Source: an uncultured Gilliamella sp. (GTDB lineage: Bacteria > Pseudomonadota > Gammaproteobacteria > Enterobacterales > Orbaceae). Taken from it: DNA of 60,679 bases. Numbering within the stretch: position 1 is the first letter of the stretch; each line of letters opens with the position of its first letter. Where the stretch lies: the NCBI GenBank assembly GCA_945271295.1, contig CALYPG010000014.1, forward strand, positions 1 through 60,679, read 5' to 3'. A program made the translations under genes and the position numbers. This document shows, in pieces, positions 1 to 11,762 of this stretch. Below the pieces are notes generated by a model, which worked only from the letters and a program-made list of their open reading frames with translations, was not told the origin of the DNA and ran no database searches.

Positions 1-77
1 GCATCCGTAGCTCAGCTGGATAGAGTACCCGGCTACGAACCGGGCGGTCAGGGGTTCGAATCCCTTCGGATGCACCA
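1..77 (+). tRNA. tRNA-Arg (anticodon ACG)
   Basis: A full cloverleaf can be read with the CCA end encoded. The acceptor arm is GCATCCG paired with CGGATGC, the T arm contains GGTTCGAATCC, and the anticodon stem is CCCGG/CCGGG around the loop CTACGAA. The anticodon ACG is the one normally edited to ICG, which reads CGU, CGC and CGA. The discriminator base is A. The gene begins at the first base of the window, so its promoter lies outside. It is followed 19 bp later by a second, very similar tRNA-Arg gene. Confidence 0.97.
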
Positions 78-96
78 TTTTTTTACGAACTTACAC

Positions 97-173
97 GCAT
101 CCGTAGCTCAGCTGGATAGAGCACTCGGCTTCGAACCGAGCGGTCAGGGGTTCGAATCCCTTCGGGTGCGCCA
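97..173 (+). tRNA. tRNA-Arg (anticodon TCG)
   Basis: This is a cloverleaf with encoded CCA, nearly identical to the preceding tRNA-Arg(ACG). The anticodon stem is CTCGG/CCGAG around the loop CTTCGAA, which gives anticodon TCG. The acceptor stem contains one T-G wobble (position 4 with 69) and the discriminator base is G rather than A. It most likely arose by tandem duplication followed by change of the wobble base. A UCG tRNA would read CGA and CGG. It is probably co-transcribed with the upstream tRNA. The rest of the gap to serS (174-307) is AT-rich with no gene seen. Confidence 0.95.
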
Positions 174-304
174 TTTCGGTTGAATCCCGATATAATTCGA
201 GTATACTAATCACACTAAATTTTGAATTGATTATCAATCTACTTTTTTCATATGATTTACTAGTTATATTCATTAAATAAATAATGTAGATAGATAACCC
301 CTAA

Positions 305-1612
<1,308 letters not shown>

Positions 1613-1635
1613 AATAAGTTATATTACTCATATTG

Positions 1636-1664
1636 ATAGCGCTAATAATTAGCGCTATTTTTTT
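1636..1664 (+). terminator. Rho-independent terminator of serS
   Basis: A perfect 9-bp stem (ATAGCGCTA with TAGCGCTAT) around a 5-nt loop runs into seven T residues, 23 bp after the serS stop. Confidence 0.9.
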
Positions 1665-1685
1665 ATAAAACAAAGGGGAAAATGA

Positions 1686-2582
1686 ATGATAAAAGGAGTG
1701 ATACTTTCAATATTAGCATCATGTCTTTTTGGTTTGCTTTATTACTACCCTGTTTTATTACAACCGTTATCGGTGGTAGATATTTTTTGTTGGCGATTAT
1801 TAACCTCGTTCCCCGCAATACTGGTATTAATTAGTATTGAAAAACAATGGTCTGCTATTTATATGTTATTTTACCGAATTAAACATCAACCATTATTTTT
1901 ACTAGGTCTGTTATTTTCATCGCTGCTGCTTACCATCCAAATGATGATTTTTATTTGGGCACCGCTAAATGGTCATGGCTTATCAGCGTCGCTCGGTTAT
2001 TTTTTACTACCATTATCCATGGTGATTTTCGGACAGTTATTCTATAAAGAAAAATTAAGCTTTTTGCAAAAAATAGCTGTAGGGCTTGCCGCACTAGGTG
2101 TAACCATTGAAATCTATAGTACCGGTGCATTTTCATGGGAGACTGCAGTTATTGCTTTGGGTTATCCAATTTATTTTATGACCAGAAGAAAATTACAAAT
2201 AGAAGGTATAGCAGGAACATTTTCTGATTTCTTTTTTATTTTTTTAGGCTGTCTTGCTTTTTTTTCGATTAATTATAGTCTAGATAAAGCAATCAATGAT
2301 ATCTGTCACTTTCATATTTATCTCCCCATGCTAGGAATCATTACAGCAATTGCTTTTGCAATGTATTTTGTAGCAAGGCGATTACTACCAATGGGATTAT
2401 TTGGCCTGCTAGGATATGTTGAACCAGTATTGCTAACCATTGTTTCGGTATTATTTTTACATGAATCAGTATCTTCCAAACATATAGCTTCTTATGGACT
2501 TATTTGGCTTGCTGTGTGCGTGCTTGCCTTAGAGGGTGGTATCTTTGTTTTGCGTGCGTTAAAACGCAAACGCATACGATAA
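1686..2582 (+). CDS. rarD: EamA-family transporter, RarD type
   Basis: A 298-residue inner membrane protein with about ten hydrophobic helices in two EamA/DMT halves. The segment NGHGLSASLGYFLLPLSMVIFGQLFYKEKLSFLQ matches the RarD signature region (GH, ASLGYF, PL, E-L-LQ). RarD proteins are named after chloramphenicol sensitivity, but the substrate is not firmly known, so a general drug/metabolite exporter role is the safe reading. Its ATG at 1686 is preceded by AAAGGGG with 7 nt spacing; a second ATG four bases earlier is out of frame. It sits between the serS terminator and the convergent pflA terminator, so it is transcribed alone. Confidence 0.8.
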   Translation: MIKGVILSILASCLFGLLYYYPVLLQPLSVVDIFCWRLLTSFPAILVLISIEKQWSAIYMLFYRIKHQPLFLLGLLFSSLLLTIQMMIFIWAPLNGHGLSASLGYFLLPLSMVIFGQLFYKEKLSFLQKIAVGLAALGVTIEIYSTGAFSWETAVIALGYPIYFMTRRKLQIEGIAGTFSDFFFIFLGCLAFFSINYSLDKAINDICHFHIYLPMLGIITAIAFAMYFVARRLLPMGLFGLLGYVEPVLLTIVSVLFLHESVSSKHIASYGLIWLAVCVLALEGGIFVLRALKRKRIR

Positions 2583-2590
2583 TGATTCAT

Positions 2591-2614
2591 AAAAAAGCAC
2601 TATCTTTAGTGCTT
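2591..2614 (-). terminator. Terminator of pflA (possibly bidirectional)
   Basis: An 8-bp stem AAGCACTA/TAGTGCTT with a TCTT loop. The six As at 2591-2596 give a U-run on the minus transcript, so it mainly serves pflA; it also lies just after rarD on the plus strand. Confidence 0.8.
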
Positions 2615-2636
2615 ATTAGCGTAAATATCCCATAGT

Positions 2637-3413
2637 TTATTTACTAAATGTTACTGAGTGACCATAGCTTTCTAAAATAGATTGTATTTTGTCTAACGTT
2701 TCTCTTGGTGGTGCTTCAACACCTTCCAACATATATTTATCCCCTAGTGTTTCCCATTTGTAGGCACCTAACTTATGGTATGGCAATAATTCTACTCGCT
2801 CGATATTATTCATACCTTGAATAAATTGACCAAGTAAATGCGCCGAATTATCATCATCTGACCAACCAGGTACCACTACGTAACGAATCCAAGTCCTTTT
2901 ATTAATTTTTTGTAGATATTTTGCAAATTCAAGCACACGTTTATTAGGCACACCAACTAATTTACGATGAATTTCATCGTTAATTTGTTTTAAATCCAAC
3001 ATAACAAGATCAGTAACATTCATTAACTCTTCAATAGTATGATCCAGCTGTCTAGCATAACCATTAGTGTCTAAACAAGTATGGATACCCTCTTGATGGC
3101 ATGCTTTAAACCATTCTGTTACAAATTCAGCCTGCAAAGTTGCTTCACCACCTGATGCGGTTACCCCGCCTCCATTAGGCATAATAAAACTTTTGTAAGA
3201 AACAATTTCTTGCATAAGCTCATCAACCGTCACTTCTTTACCTGCTTTCAAATCCCAAGTATCGCGATTATGGCAATATAAGCAACGCATTAAACAACCT
3301 TGAAAAAAAACTATAAAACGAATTCCAGGCCCATCAACCGTACCAAAGGATTCAAATGAGTGAATTCGACCCTTAATTGGTTGCTTAGTTGTCATAATAA
3401 TATTTTGTTCCAT
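2637..3413 (-). CDS. pflA: Pyruvate formate-lyase 1-activating enzyme
   Basis: This radical SAM enzyme installs the glycyl radical on PflB under anaerobic conditions. The cluster motif CLMRCLYC (C40, C44, C47 from this start) binds the 4Fe-4S cluster, and the N-terminal [14 protein letters not shown] and central [11 protein letters not shown] segments are family signatures. I chose the ATG at 3413 because AGAG lies 7 nt upstream; the ATG at 3419 would be only 1 nt from it, and one at 3395 would give a start closer to the E. coli N-terminus. It lies downstream of pflB in the same direction, but pflB has its own terminator, so pflA probably has a promoter in the 240-bp gap. Confidence 0.95.
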   Translation of the reverse strand: MEQNIIMTTKQPIKGRIHSFESFGTVDGPGIRFIVFFQGCLMRCLYCHNRDTWDLKAGKEVTVDELMQEIVSYKSFIMPNGGGVTASGGEATLQAEFVTEWFKACHQEGIHTCLDTNGYARQLDHTIEELMNVTDLVMLDLKQINDEIHRKLVGVPNKRVLEFAKYLQKINKRTWIRYVVVPGWSDDDNSAHLLGQFIQGMNNIERVELLPYHKLGAYKWETLGDKYMLEGVEAPPRETLDKIQSILESYGHSVTFSK

Positions 3414-3598
3414 AAACATTCTCTAATAATACTCACATTACTTTTATGGTTTATTTTAACTCAGATGATGTTTAGCTTACACCAATTGTATTAATTGGAT
3501 ATTTGCTATAATTTTATTAAATTACATATAGCGTTAATAGGATTATTGCCACGAATAATATTTAAATCAAAACTAACATTGATTTCGATAACTACATT

Positions 3599-3628
3599 AA
3601 AAAAAATAGCGTCCAATATGGACGCTAT
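3599..3628 (-). terminator. Terminator of focA-pflB
   Basis: A perfect 9-bp stem ATAGCGTCC/GGACGCTAT with an AATAT loop. Eight As at 3599-3606 give the U-run on the minus transcript. It lies 32 bp past the pflB stop. Confidence 0.93.
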
Positions 3629-3660
3629 CTGCGTGTATTGATTAACAACAATGACAAATA

Positions 3661-5943
3661 TTACATTGACTGTGTAAAAGTACGTGTGATAACATCGTTT
3701 TGTTGCTCTTTAGTTAAAGAGTTAAAACGTACAGCATAACCAGAAACACGAATAGTTAATTGTGGATATTTTTCAGGATGCTCCATTGCATCTAACAATG
3801 TTTCACGATTCAATACATTCACATTTAAGTGTTGACCACCTTCTACTGTGGCTTCATGGTGGAAATAACCATCCATTAAACCAGCAAGATTACGTTTACG
3901 TACACTATCATCTTTACCTAACGCATTTGGTACGATAGAGAAAGTATAAGAAATACCATCTTTAGCATAAGCAAATGGAAGTTTTGCAACAGAAGTTAAT
4001 GAAGCCACTGCACCTTTTTGGTCACGTCCATGCATTGGGTTAGCACCTGGTCCAAATGGTGCACCAGCACGACGTCCATCAGGTGTATTACCTGTTTTCT
4101 TACCATATACAACATTAGAAGTAATAGTTAATACTGATTGAGTAGGAATTGCATTACGATAAGTTTTAAGTTTTTGAATTTTCTTCATAAAACGTTCAAC
4201 TAAATCAACAGCAATATCATCAACACGTGGATCATTGTTACCAAATTGAGGATATTCACCTTCAATTGCAAAATCAATAGCTAAACCATCTTCATCACGA
4301 ACAGTTTTCACTTTCGCATATTTGATAGCAGATAATGAGTCAGCAGCAACAGAAAGACCAGCAATACCACATGCCATGGTACGAATAATATCTCGGTCAT
4401 GTAGCGCCATTAATGAAGCTTCATAGCTGTATTTATCATGCATATAGTGAATCGCATTTAAAGCAGTAACATATTGTTTTGCTAACCAATCCATGAAATG
4501 ATCTAAGCGAGCAAATACAGTATCAAAGTCTAAATATTCATCAGTGATTGGCTCCTCTTTAGGACCTACCTGCATTTTTAATTTTTCATCCACACCGCCA
4601 TTGATTGCGTATAGAAGAGTTTTAGCAAGGTTAGCACGTGCACCAAAAAATTGCATTTGTTTACCAACGATCATCGGGCTTACACAACAAGCAATCGCGT
4701 AGTCATCGTTGTTAAAGTCAGGACGCATTAAGTCATCATTTTCATACTGTAAAGATGAAGTATCAATTGATACTTTAGATGCAAACTCTTTAAAACCACT
4801 AGGTAATTGTTCAGACCAAAGAATAGTCATATTTGGTTCTGGTGATGGTCCCATGGTATATAAAGTATTTAAGAAACGGAAAGATGTTTTAGTCACTAAA
4901 GTACGACCATCAACACCCATACCTGCAATAGATTCGGTTGCCCAAATTGGATCGCCTGAGAACAATTCATCATATTCAGGCGTACGTAGGAAACGAACCA
5001 TACGTAATTTCATTACAAAATGGTCAACAATTTCTTGTGCATCTTTTTCAGTGATTAAACCTGCAGCAAGATCACGTTGGAAGTAAATATCAAAGAAAGT
5101 CGAAGTACGACCTAATGACATTGCAGCGCCATTTTGTGATTTAACTGCAGCTAAATAACCAAAATAAGTCCATTGCACAGCTTCTTGTGCAGTTGTTGCA
5201 GGTTTAGAAATATCAAAACCATATTTAGCAGCCATTTCTTTTATTTGACCAAGTGCACGATGTTGTTCGGCAATTTCTTCACGACGTTGCATTGTCATGG
5301 CTAAATCAACACCATTTTCAAAATCTGCTTGTAATGAATTAAATTGAGCAAATTTATCTTGCATTAAATAGTCAATACCATAAAGCGCTACACGACGGTA
5401 ATCACCAATAATACGACCACGACCATAAGCATCAGGAAGACCTGTAATAACGCCTGATTTACGGCAACGAAGAATGTCTGGAGTATAAATATCAAAAACA
5501 CCTTGGTTATGAGTTTTACGATATTCAGTAAAGATTTTTTTAACTAATGGATCGAGCGTTCTATTATATGCTTTACAAGAATTCTCGATCATTTTGATAC
5601 CACCAAACGGAATAATTGCACGTTTTAATGGTTTTTCGGTTTGTAAACCAACAATTTTTTCTAGATTTTTTTCAATATAACCGGCATCATGAGCGGTAAT
5701 AGTAGATATAACACTGGTATCAAAATCTACGGGCGCATGGGTAGCATTTTCGATTTTTATGCCTTCCATGACTTTTTCCCATAATTTAGTTGTAGCCTCA
5801 GTTGCTCCAGCTAAGAAAGACTCATCACCTTCATAAGGAGTATAATTTTTCTGGATAAAATCGCGAACATTGACATTATTTTGCCAATCACCTTCCTTAA
5901 AGCCCTTCCAAGCAACTGCTTGTACTTCATTTAAATTACTCAT
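3661..5943 (-). CDS. pflB: Formate C-acetyltransferase (pyruvate formate-lyase)
   Basis: PflB converts pyruvate and CoA to acetyl-CoA and formate during fermentation. At 760 aa it has the E. coli length. The catalytic cysteine pair is in [11 protein letters not shown] (about residues 418-420), and the radical glycine is Gly735 in RVSGYAVRF near the C-terminus, so both halves of the active site are intact. It sits 69 bp after focA in the same direction and ends at a strong terminator. Its activator PflA follows as a separate unit. Anaerobic control is suggested by the FNR-like site upstream of focA. Confidence 0.98.
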   Translation of the reverse strand: MSNLNEVQAVAWKGFKEGDWQNNVNVRDFIQKNYTPYEGDESFLAGATEATTKLWEKVMEGIKIENATHAPVDFDTSVISTITAHDAGYIEKNLEKIVGLQTEKPLKRAIIPFGGIKMIENSCKAYNRTLDPLVKKIFTEYRKTHNQGVFDIYTPDILRCRKSGVITGLPDAYGRGRIIGDYRRVALYGIDYLMQDKFAQFNSLQADFENGVDLAMTMQRREEIAEQHRALGQIKEMAAKYGFDISKPATTAQEAVQWTYFGYLAAVKSQNGAAMSLGRTSTFFDIYFQRDLAAGLITEKDAQEIVDHFVMKLRMVRFLRTPEYDELFSGDPIWATESIAGMGVDGRTLVTKTSFRFLNTLYTMGPSPEPNMTILWSEQLPSGFKEFASKVSIDTSSLQYENDDLMRPDFNNDDYAIACCVSPMIVGKQMQFFGARANLAKTLLYAINGGVDEKLKMQVGPKEEPITDEYLDFDTVFARLDHFMDWLAKQYVTALNAIHYMHDKYSYEASLMALHDRDIIRTMACGIAGLSVAADSLSAIKYAKVKTVRDEDGLAIDFAIEGEYPQFGNNDPRVDDIAVDLVERFMKKIQKLKTYRNAIPTQSVLTITSNVVYGKKTGNTPDGRRAGAPFGPGANPMHGRDQKGAVASLTSVAKLPFAYAKDGISYTFSIVPNALGKDDSVRKRNLAGLMDGYFHHEATVEGGQHLNVNVLNRETLLDAMEHPEKYPQLTIRVSGYAVRFNSLTKEQQNDVITRTFTQSM

Positions 5944-6012
5944 AGTTTTTACCTCAGGTTTTCAAAAACATATATTTGCCCTTTGCAATAAATAAGGGCA
6001 AATATTATACAA

Positions 6013-6861
6013 TCAATGGGGCTTACGTAAATATAAAGCCCAATAAGGCAGTGCTACAGCTAGACCACCTAAAATATTACCTATAGTTACAGGAATTAAA
6101 TTATTAAATATAAAATGCTCAATAGTCAGCGCTTTAAATTGATCCGGAGATATACCAACTGAAAGCCAAAATTCGGGAGAAGCAAAATTATTAATCACAA
6201 TACCCATTGGAATCATAAACATATTAGCAATACTATGTTCAAAACCACTTGCAACAAACATTGCTACCGGTAAAACCATGATTAACATCTTATCTAATAA
6301 GCTCCGTCCAGCATAACTCATCCATGCGGCTAAACAGACCATTAAGTTGGCAAGGATACCAAGGCAAACAGCTTCAATAAAAGTATGATGTAATTTATGA
6401 TCGGCGGTTTGTAATACATTTAATCCCCATAATCCATTGGCAACCATGTATTGACCAGAAAACCAGATAACCATTACAAACAATATTGCACCTACAAAGT
6501 TACCAACATAGACTAAAATCCAATTGCGGATCATTCGCATCCAACTTACTTTATGCGTCATCCGAGGCAAAATAGTTAACACAGTTGACGTGAATAAATC
6601 AGAACCACAGCAAACCACCAACATTAATCCTAAAGAAAAGCAAATACCACCAACCAATTTCGCTAAACCAAAAGCAACTGTTGCAGTTCCAGTTGTAACT
6701 GTAATATAAAAGACAAAAGCAATAGAAATAAAAACACCAGCAATGATGGCTGAAAGGATTGTACTACAAGGATGTTTACTTAATTTGTAATTGCCAACGT
6801 CTTCGGCTATTTGGGTCATTTGTGCGGGGGAAAATGAATCCACAATCTTATCAGTACTCAA
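6013..6861 (-). CDS. focA: Formate channel/transporter FocA
   Basis: A pentameric FNT-family inner membrane channel that moves formate across the membrane. Signatures include SKHPCSTILSAIIAGVF, FVFYITVTTGT and NLMVCLAAWMSY, with six hydrophobic helices. I place the start at the TTG at 6861: it gives 282 aa, close to the 285 of E. coli FocA, and GAGGA lies about 8 nt upstream. The longer open frame back to 6900 (also TTG) lacks a Shine-Dalgarno and would overlap the proposed promoter. It heads the focA-pflB operon. Confidence 0.95.
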   Translation of the reverse strand: MSTDKIVDSFSPAQMTQIAEDVGNYKLSKHPCSTILSAIIAGVFISIAFVFYITVTTGTATVAFGLAKLVGGICFSLGLMLVVCCGSDLFTSTVLTILPRMTHKVSWMRMIRNWILVYVGNFVGAILFVMVIWFSGQYMVANGLWGLNVLQTADHKLHHTFIEAVCLGILANLMVCLAAWMSYAGRSLLDKMLIMVLPVAMFVASGFEHSIANMFMIPMGIVINNFASPEFWLSVGISPDQFKALTIEHFIFNNLIPVTIGNILGGLAVALPYWALYLRKPH

Positions 6862-6888
6862 AACTAACGTCCTCAAAAAAACTAGGGT

Positions 6889-6930
6889 TTTATGAGACAA
6901 ATAGTATACTCAAAATTTGAAGTAGATCAC
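6889..6930 (-). promoter_or_regulatory. Candidate FNR-dependent promoter of focA-pflB
   Basis: TTGAAGTAGATCAC at 6917-6930 matches the FNR box TTGATnnnnATCAA in 8 of 10 defined positions. A minus-strand -10-like CATAAA at 6889-6894 is centred 32 bp from the box centre, exactly the geometry of a class II site at -41.5. A second -10-like TATACT (6903-6908) also exists but does not fit that spacing. The box is seen directly; FNR control is inference. Confidence 0.6.
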
Positions 6931-7061
6931 CTTTTTTTTAATAAAAACTTTTAAAACTTAAAATCCATTAATTTTAAGGTAGGTAACTTAACTGCTTAAA
7001 TAACTATCAGATCCATTTGATTAAGTTAATAATTTAAGCTACCTAACATTTATTCCTAGTG

Positions 7062-8126
7062 TTACCTGTTATCTAATATATTACTGACTTTTATAAGATA
7101 GTTACGCGATTCTTGTGATACATGTGAGGTAACTAATTTTCGATATACTTGCTGTGGTGTCATTGAATTAATGATATTAATAGCTTTATTACGATCATTT
7201 GAAAATGTACGTAGTACACTTCCTGCACCACCATTATAGGAAGTGATCATAGCGTAGCGTAATGAAATTGGATTATCAATACCTGCTAAATATTTAGTTT
7301 TTAGCAACGATAAGTAAGCCGTACCCATATCAACATTGTTACGTGGATCAAGCAAGAATTTTCTACTAGGCTCACCAGATTTACCTCGTAATTTAAAAAT
7401 GTCGCGACCAGCGGTGTGCTGTTGTACTTGCATTAAACCTAGTGCATCACTACGGCTAACTGCATAAGGGTTAAATGCTGATTCGACTTCCATAATGGCT
7501 AAAATTAATCGTTCATCAATGAGATAACGATTTGAGGCTTCGGTGACGAGGGGTAAAAATTTTCGAGCTCGTTGGTTGATATGGTTAGGAACAAGTTTAA
7601 TTTCAACATAAGTAATTTGATGAGGGCCAGATGTCCGCGTTCTTAAGCTATTAGCAAGCACATAATCAGCAAAGCTGTTGGCTCTACCACTCCAACGTAT
7701 AGGTTGCCTTTCTTGATCAAGTACTTGATTATATAAAAAAGGTTCTTTTGTTAAATTTTGACTAGTTTTATCATGACGAATAATATCAACTGGCTCTGGC
7801 ATCAATAATGTTGCAACAATAGCCTCTTTTAAAATATTTTCTGGCATATTTGACAGGGTTTCTATCGTAATTATACCAGAGACAAAGTTGATATGAACTC
7901 GCGTTTGCAAATTATCTTCATATTGAACATAATCTTTCGGTCCGGCAATAAGTACTTCTTTTGGCCCCCAAATTTGTTCGATATTATTTGCATACTGACT
8001 GATCAAAATGTTAAATGCATTAGTATCTTTAACATAATAGTCATCATTATTTGATTTTTTACTAAAACAACTGGTTAAAATGCTAACAAAAAAAATTAAT
8101 ATAATGATTTTTATATTATTTTTCAT
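7062..8126 (-). CDS. mltC: Membrane-bound lytic murein transglycosylase C
   Basis: MltC is an outer membrane lipoprotein that cleaves peptidoglycan with formation of 1,6-anhydro-MurNAc. The N-terminus MKNNIKIIILIFFVSILTSC has a lipobox (L-T-S-C). The MltC-specific domain (KDTNAFNILISQYANNIEQIWG) comes first and the C-terminal SLT domain follows, with the catalytic Glu in LAIMEVESAFNPYAVS, then GLMQV and AYNGGAGSV. The ATG at 8126 has GAG 7 nt upstream; an in-frame TTG at 8138 is less likely. It overlaps or abuts the end of yggX, the order found in enterics (mutY-yggX-mltC), although mutY is not upstream here. Confidence 0.95.
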   Translation of the reverse strand: MKNNIKIIILIFFVSILTSCFSKKSNNDDYYVKDTNAFNILISQYANNIEQIWGPKEVLIAGPKDYVQYEDNLQTRVHINFVSGIITIETLSNMPENILKEAIVATLLMPEPVDIIRHDKTSQNLTKEPFLYNQVLDQERQPIRWSGRANSFADYVLANSLRTRTSGPHQITYVEIKLVPNHINQRARKFLPLVTEASNRYLIDERLILAIMEVESAFNPYAVSRSDALGLMQVQQHTAGRDIFKLRGKSGEPSRKFLLDPRNNVDMGTAYLSLLKTKYLAGIDNPISLRYAMITSYNGGAGSVLRTFSNDRNKAINIINSMTPQQVYRKLVTSHVSQESRNYLIKVSNILDNR

Positions 8127-8134
8127 TTTATGTC

Positions 8135-8404
8135 TCAATTTTCAGGTTTATATCCATCGATAACAACATCACCACCTTCAAATAAAAATTTGACCATTTC
8201 AGTTTCAATTTTTTTTCGATGCTCTGGGTTCATCATATTAAGTTTATTTTCGTTAATTAACATAGTTTGTTTTTTTAGCCACTCTTGCCAAGCAAGTTTT
8301 GAAATCTCATCAAAAATACGTTTGCCAAGTTCACCAGGGTAAAGCTGAAAGTCGAGACCATCAGCTTCTTTTTTTAAAAAATGGCAGTAAATAACACGAC
8401 TCAT
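8135..8404 (-). CDS. yggX: Probable Fe(2+)-trafficking protein YggX
   Basis: A small 89-aa cytosolic protein of the YggX family, linked in enterics to iron handling and protection of Fe-S clusters from oxidation. The N-terminal [19 protein letters not shown] with the conserved Cys7, then PGELGKRIF and [14 protein letters not shown], are family hallmarks. It directly precedes mltC, whose start lies 8 bp beyond the yggX stop, so the two are co-transcribed. The upstream 189-bp gap is shared with the divergent argD. Confidence 0.95.
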   Translation of the reverse strand: MSRVIYCHFLKKEADGLDFQLYPGELGKRIFDEISKLAWQEWLKKQTMLINENKLNMMNPEHRKKIETEMVKFLFEGGDVVIDGYKPEN

Positions 8405-8495
8405 GTTTATCCTTATTTTAAATTCAATTAACGATTAAAAATTGATTATACATGAAAACAATTTATGAAAAGAAGAAAATTAATGAATATTTAAC

Positions 8496-8534
8496 AATGC
8501 ATATAAATTCATAATAACTGCATAATTATTTACT
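8496..8534 (+). promoter_or_regulatory. Tandem ARG boxes (ArgR operator) upstream of argD
   Basis: TGCATATAAATTCA (8498-8511) matches the core ARG box TGAATwwwwATTCA at 13 of 14 positions and TGCATAATTATTTA (8519-8532) at 12 of 14. The two start exactly 21 bp apart, the canonical spacing of paired 18-bp ARG boxes separated by 3 bp. They abut the likely argD promoter. ArgR regulation is inferred. Confidence 0.8.
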
Positions 8535-8561
8535 TTACTTGGTAAATAATTAGCATATTAT
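8534..8561 (+). promoter_or_regulatory. Possible argD promoter
   Basis: TTTACT (8534-8539) and TATTAT (8556-8561) are separated by 16 bp and lie 33 bp before the argD start. The -35 touches the second ARG box, a sensible place for repression. Confidence 0.45.
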
Positions 8562-8593
8562 AACAACTAAATAATTTAACTAAGGATGATTAA

Positions 8594-9805
<1,212 letters not shown>

Positions 9806-9873
9806 GTTTTTCTATACAGTAACAGCATTTTAATTGATTAAGTGCCATGACTGTACTTAAAGGATACTTATTT

Positions 9874-10485
9874 ATGACTGATATTCGTCCATTAAATTAC
9901 GCCAAAACCCATTTTATTTTAAGTGCGCCTGATATTTCTCATCTGCCAATTGATAATGGTGTTGAAGTCGCTTTTGCAGGGCGTTCTAATGCCGGCAAAT
10001 CCAGCGCGCTTAATACCTTAACTAATCAAAAAAGTTTAGCCAGAACCAGTAAAACACCTGGTCGCACTCAATTGATTAATCTTTTTGAAATCGAAGAAAA
10101 CTGTCGTTTGGTGGATTTACCTGGTTATGGCTATGCACAAGTCCCTGAAGCTATCAAACGTAAATGGCAAAAATCATTAGGTGAATATTTACAAAAACGT
10201 GAAAGTCTTAAAGGATTAATTGTATTAATGGATATTAGACATCCATTAAAAGATTTAGATCAGCAGATGATTGAATGGGCGGTTTCTGTTAACATTCCTG
10301 TGATGTTACTTTTGACTAAAGCAGATAAACTAGCTTCGGGAGCACAAAAAAAACAAGTTAATATGGTAAAAGAAGCAATTTTACCTTTTCAAGGTGATAT
10401 TACCGTTGCGCCTTTTTCTTCACCAAAACGAATTGGACTTGAACCTTTAAAACATAAGTTAAATGAATGGTTTAATCTCCTATAA
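9874..10485 (+). CDS. engB: Ribosome biogenesis GTP-binding protein EngB/YihA
   Basis: A TrmE-Era-EngA-type GTPase needed for late 50S ribosome assembly and normal division. The G1 motif is GRSNAGKS (residues 36-43), G3 is DLPGYG and G4 is TKAD; the block [18 protein letters not shown] contains the switch I region. The ATG at 9874 is preceded by AAAGGA at suitable spacing and begins like other family members; the upstream ATG at 9847 would add nine unconserved residues. At 203 aa it matches the family. It lies between argD and srkA; in E. coli engB is instead next to polA and spf. Confidence 0.95.
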   Translation: MTDIRPLNYAKTHFILSAPDISHLPIDNGVEVAFAGRSNAGKSSALNTLTNQKSLARTSKTPGRTQLINLFEIEENCRLVDLPGYGYAQVPEAIKRKWQKSLGEYLQKRESLKGLIVLMDIRHPLKDLDQQMIEWAVSVNIPVMLLLTKADKLASGAQKKQVNMVKEAILPFQGDITVAPFSSPKRIGLEPLKHKLNEWFNLL

Positions 10486-10541
10486 TTTGTTATATATTTA
10501 CTAAATGTCGTTTTATAATGTAAATTGTTATTCACAATCGG

Positions 10542-10636
10542 ACAGTAAACGATATTGCTATGATAATTTGATATGAAGCAATAAACTGGCAAAATCGAAC
10601 GACGATATTGAATATTATCATCATTTGTTCGTTTTT
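10542..10636 (+). terminator. Structured engB 3' region with terminator-like hairpin
   Basis: Two successive stem-loops lie in the 204-bp gap. The first nests CAGT/ACTG around ATTGCT (10554-10559) with AGCAAT (10577-10582). The second has CGAAC (10596-10600) paired with GTTCG (10627-10631), with additional imperfect pairing inside, and runs into five Ts. The second is a plausible terminator for engB; the first might be part of a longer structured RNA. Confidence 0.4.
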
Positions 10637-10689
10637 ACTGTATTTTAATTTAATCTAAATACAAATAAAACCATTGAGGTAAACATCTC

Positions 10690-11676
10690 ATGCATAGTTC
10701 AGCATTTGCATTTCATACTTTATCACCCGATCTTATTGTTGCCAGTTTAGCATCAATTGGCATACGCATTGACTCAGGTTTAACGGCTTTAAATAGTTAT
10801 GAAAATCGTGTCTATCAATTTTGTGATGAAGATCGGCAACGCTATGTTGCTAAATATTATCGCCCACATCGCTGGCATCGCGAACAAATTCTTGAAGAAC
10901 ACCAGTTTACAAAACAACTGTTAGATAACGAAATCCCTGTTATTGCGCCATTAACCTTCAATAATACCACCTTACATGAATATCAAAATTATCTGTTTGC
11001 ACTTTTCCCAAGTGTTGGCGGTAGACAATTTGAAACAGATAACATTGAGCAAATGGAATCGGTGGCAATGTTACTTGGCCGTATTCATCAAATTGGTGCT
11101 CAGCAACCATTTGCCTATCGTCCAACTATAGGGCTTGATGAATATCTTTATCAGCCTCAAGAAATTTTATTGACTAGTTCTGTTATTCCTAAACAAGTGC
11201 AATCAGAGCTTAAAACAACATTAAACCAATTGATTAAAATTGTACAACAGCATTGGCATAATGACTGGCAGGCAATTCGTTTACATGGTGATTGCCATGC
11301 TGGGAATATTTTATGGCGAGATGGTGCAATGATTGTCGATTTTGACGATGCTCGAAATGGTCCGGCAATTCAGGATGTATGGATGCTTTTATATGGTGAA
11401 AAACAAGAACAACGCTTACAATTAGATATGTTAATTGAACTGTATCAAGAATTTTATGAGTTTGATATTAACCAGCTCAAGCTTATTGAACCATTAAGAG
11501 CAATGAGAATGATTCATCATCTAGCATGGATCATTCAACGTTGGCAAGACCCAGCCTTCCCTATCGCATTCCCTTGGATAACTGATCTGGATTTTTGGTA
11601 TCAACAGCTAGTAATATTTAAACAACAAATTCAGGCAATTAAATCGCCACCAATACAATTAATTTCAAGAATGTGA
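10690..11676 (+). CDS. srkA: Stress response kinase A (SrkA/YihE)
   Basis: A Ser/Thr kinase of the APH/choline-kinase fold that protects against envelope stress and stress-induced cell death in E. coli. The N-terminal block LNSYENRVYQF and FRPHRW-like YYRPHRWHREQILEEHQF are SrkA signatures; the catalytic loop is LHGDCHAGNILW and the metal-binding aspartate is in MIVDFDDARNGP. At 328 aa it has the E. coli size. GAGG lies 13 nt before the ATG, slightly far. In enterics dsbA follows in an operon; here a convergent GIY-YIG gene follows and dsbA is absent. Confidence 0.93.
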   Translation: MHSSAFAFHTLSPDLIVASLASIGIRIDSGLTALNSYENRVYQFCDEDRQRYVAKYYRPHRWHREQILEEHQFTKQLLDNEIPVIAPLTFNNTTLHEYQNYLFALFPSVGGRQFETDNIEQMESVAMLLGRIHQIGAQQPFAYRPTIGLDEYLYQPQEILLTSSVIPKQVQSELKTTLNQLIKIVQQHWHNDWQAIRLHGDCHAGNILWRDGAMIVDFDDARNGPAIQDVWMLLYGEKQEQRLQLDMLIELYQEFYEFDINQLKLIEPLRAMRMIHHLAWIIQRWQDPAFPIAFPWITDLDFWYQQLVIFKQQIQAIKSPPIQLISRM

Positions 11677-11762
11677 CATACATTTGATATTAGTGAATAC
11701 TTGCTAGCAAGGATTATTTTATAACTTTCAATAAAACAATAATAGATAAGTGATATATTAAA

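Noticed and set aside
91-273. Minus-strand 60-aa ORF across the second tRNA-Arg
   Set aside because: It is the reverse reading of the tRNA gene (the typical [14 protein letters not shown] artefact), not a protein.
3482-3498. CCAATT/AATTGG inverted repeat upstream of pflA
   Set aside because: Short, AT-rich and without matching known operator; too weak to call.
4709-5086. 125-aa ORF antisense to pflB
   Set aside because: Overlaps conserved pflB coding sequence and has no recognisable features.
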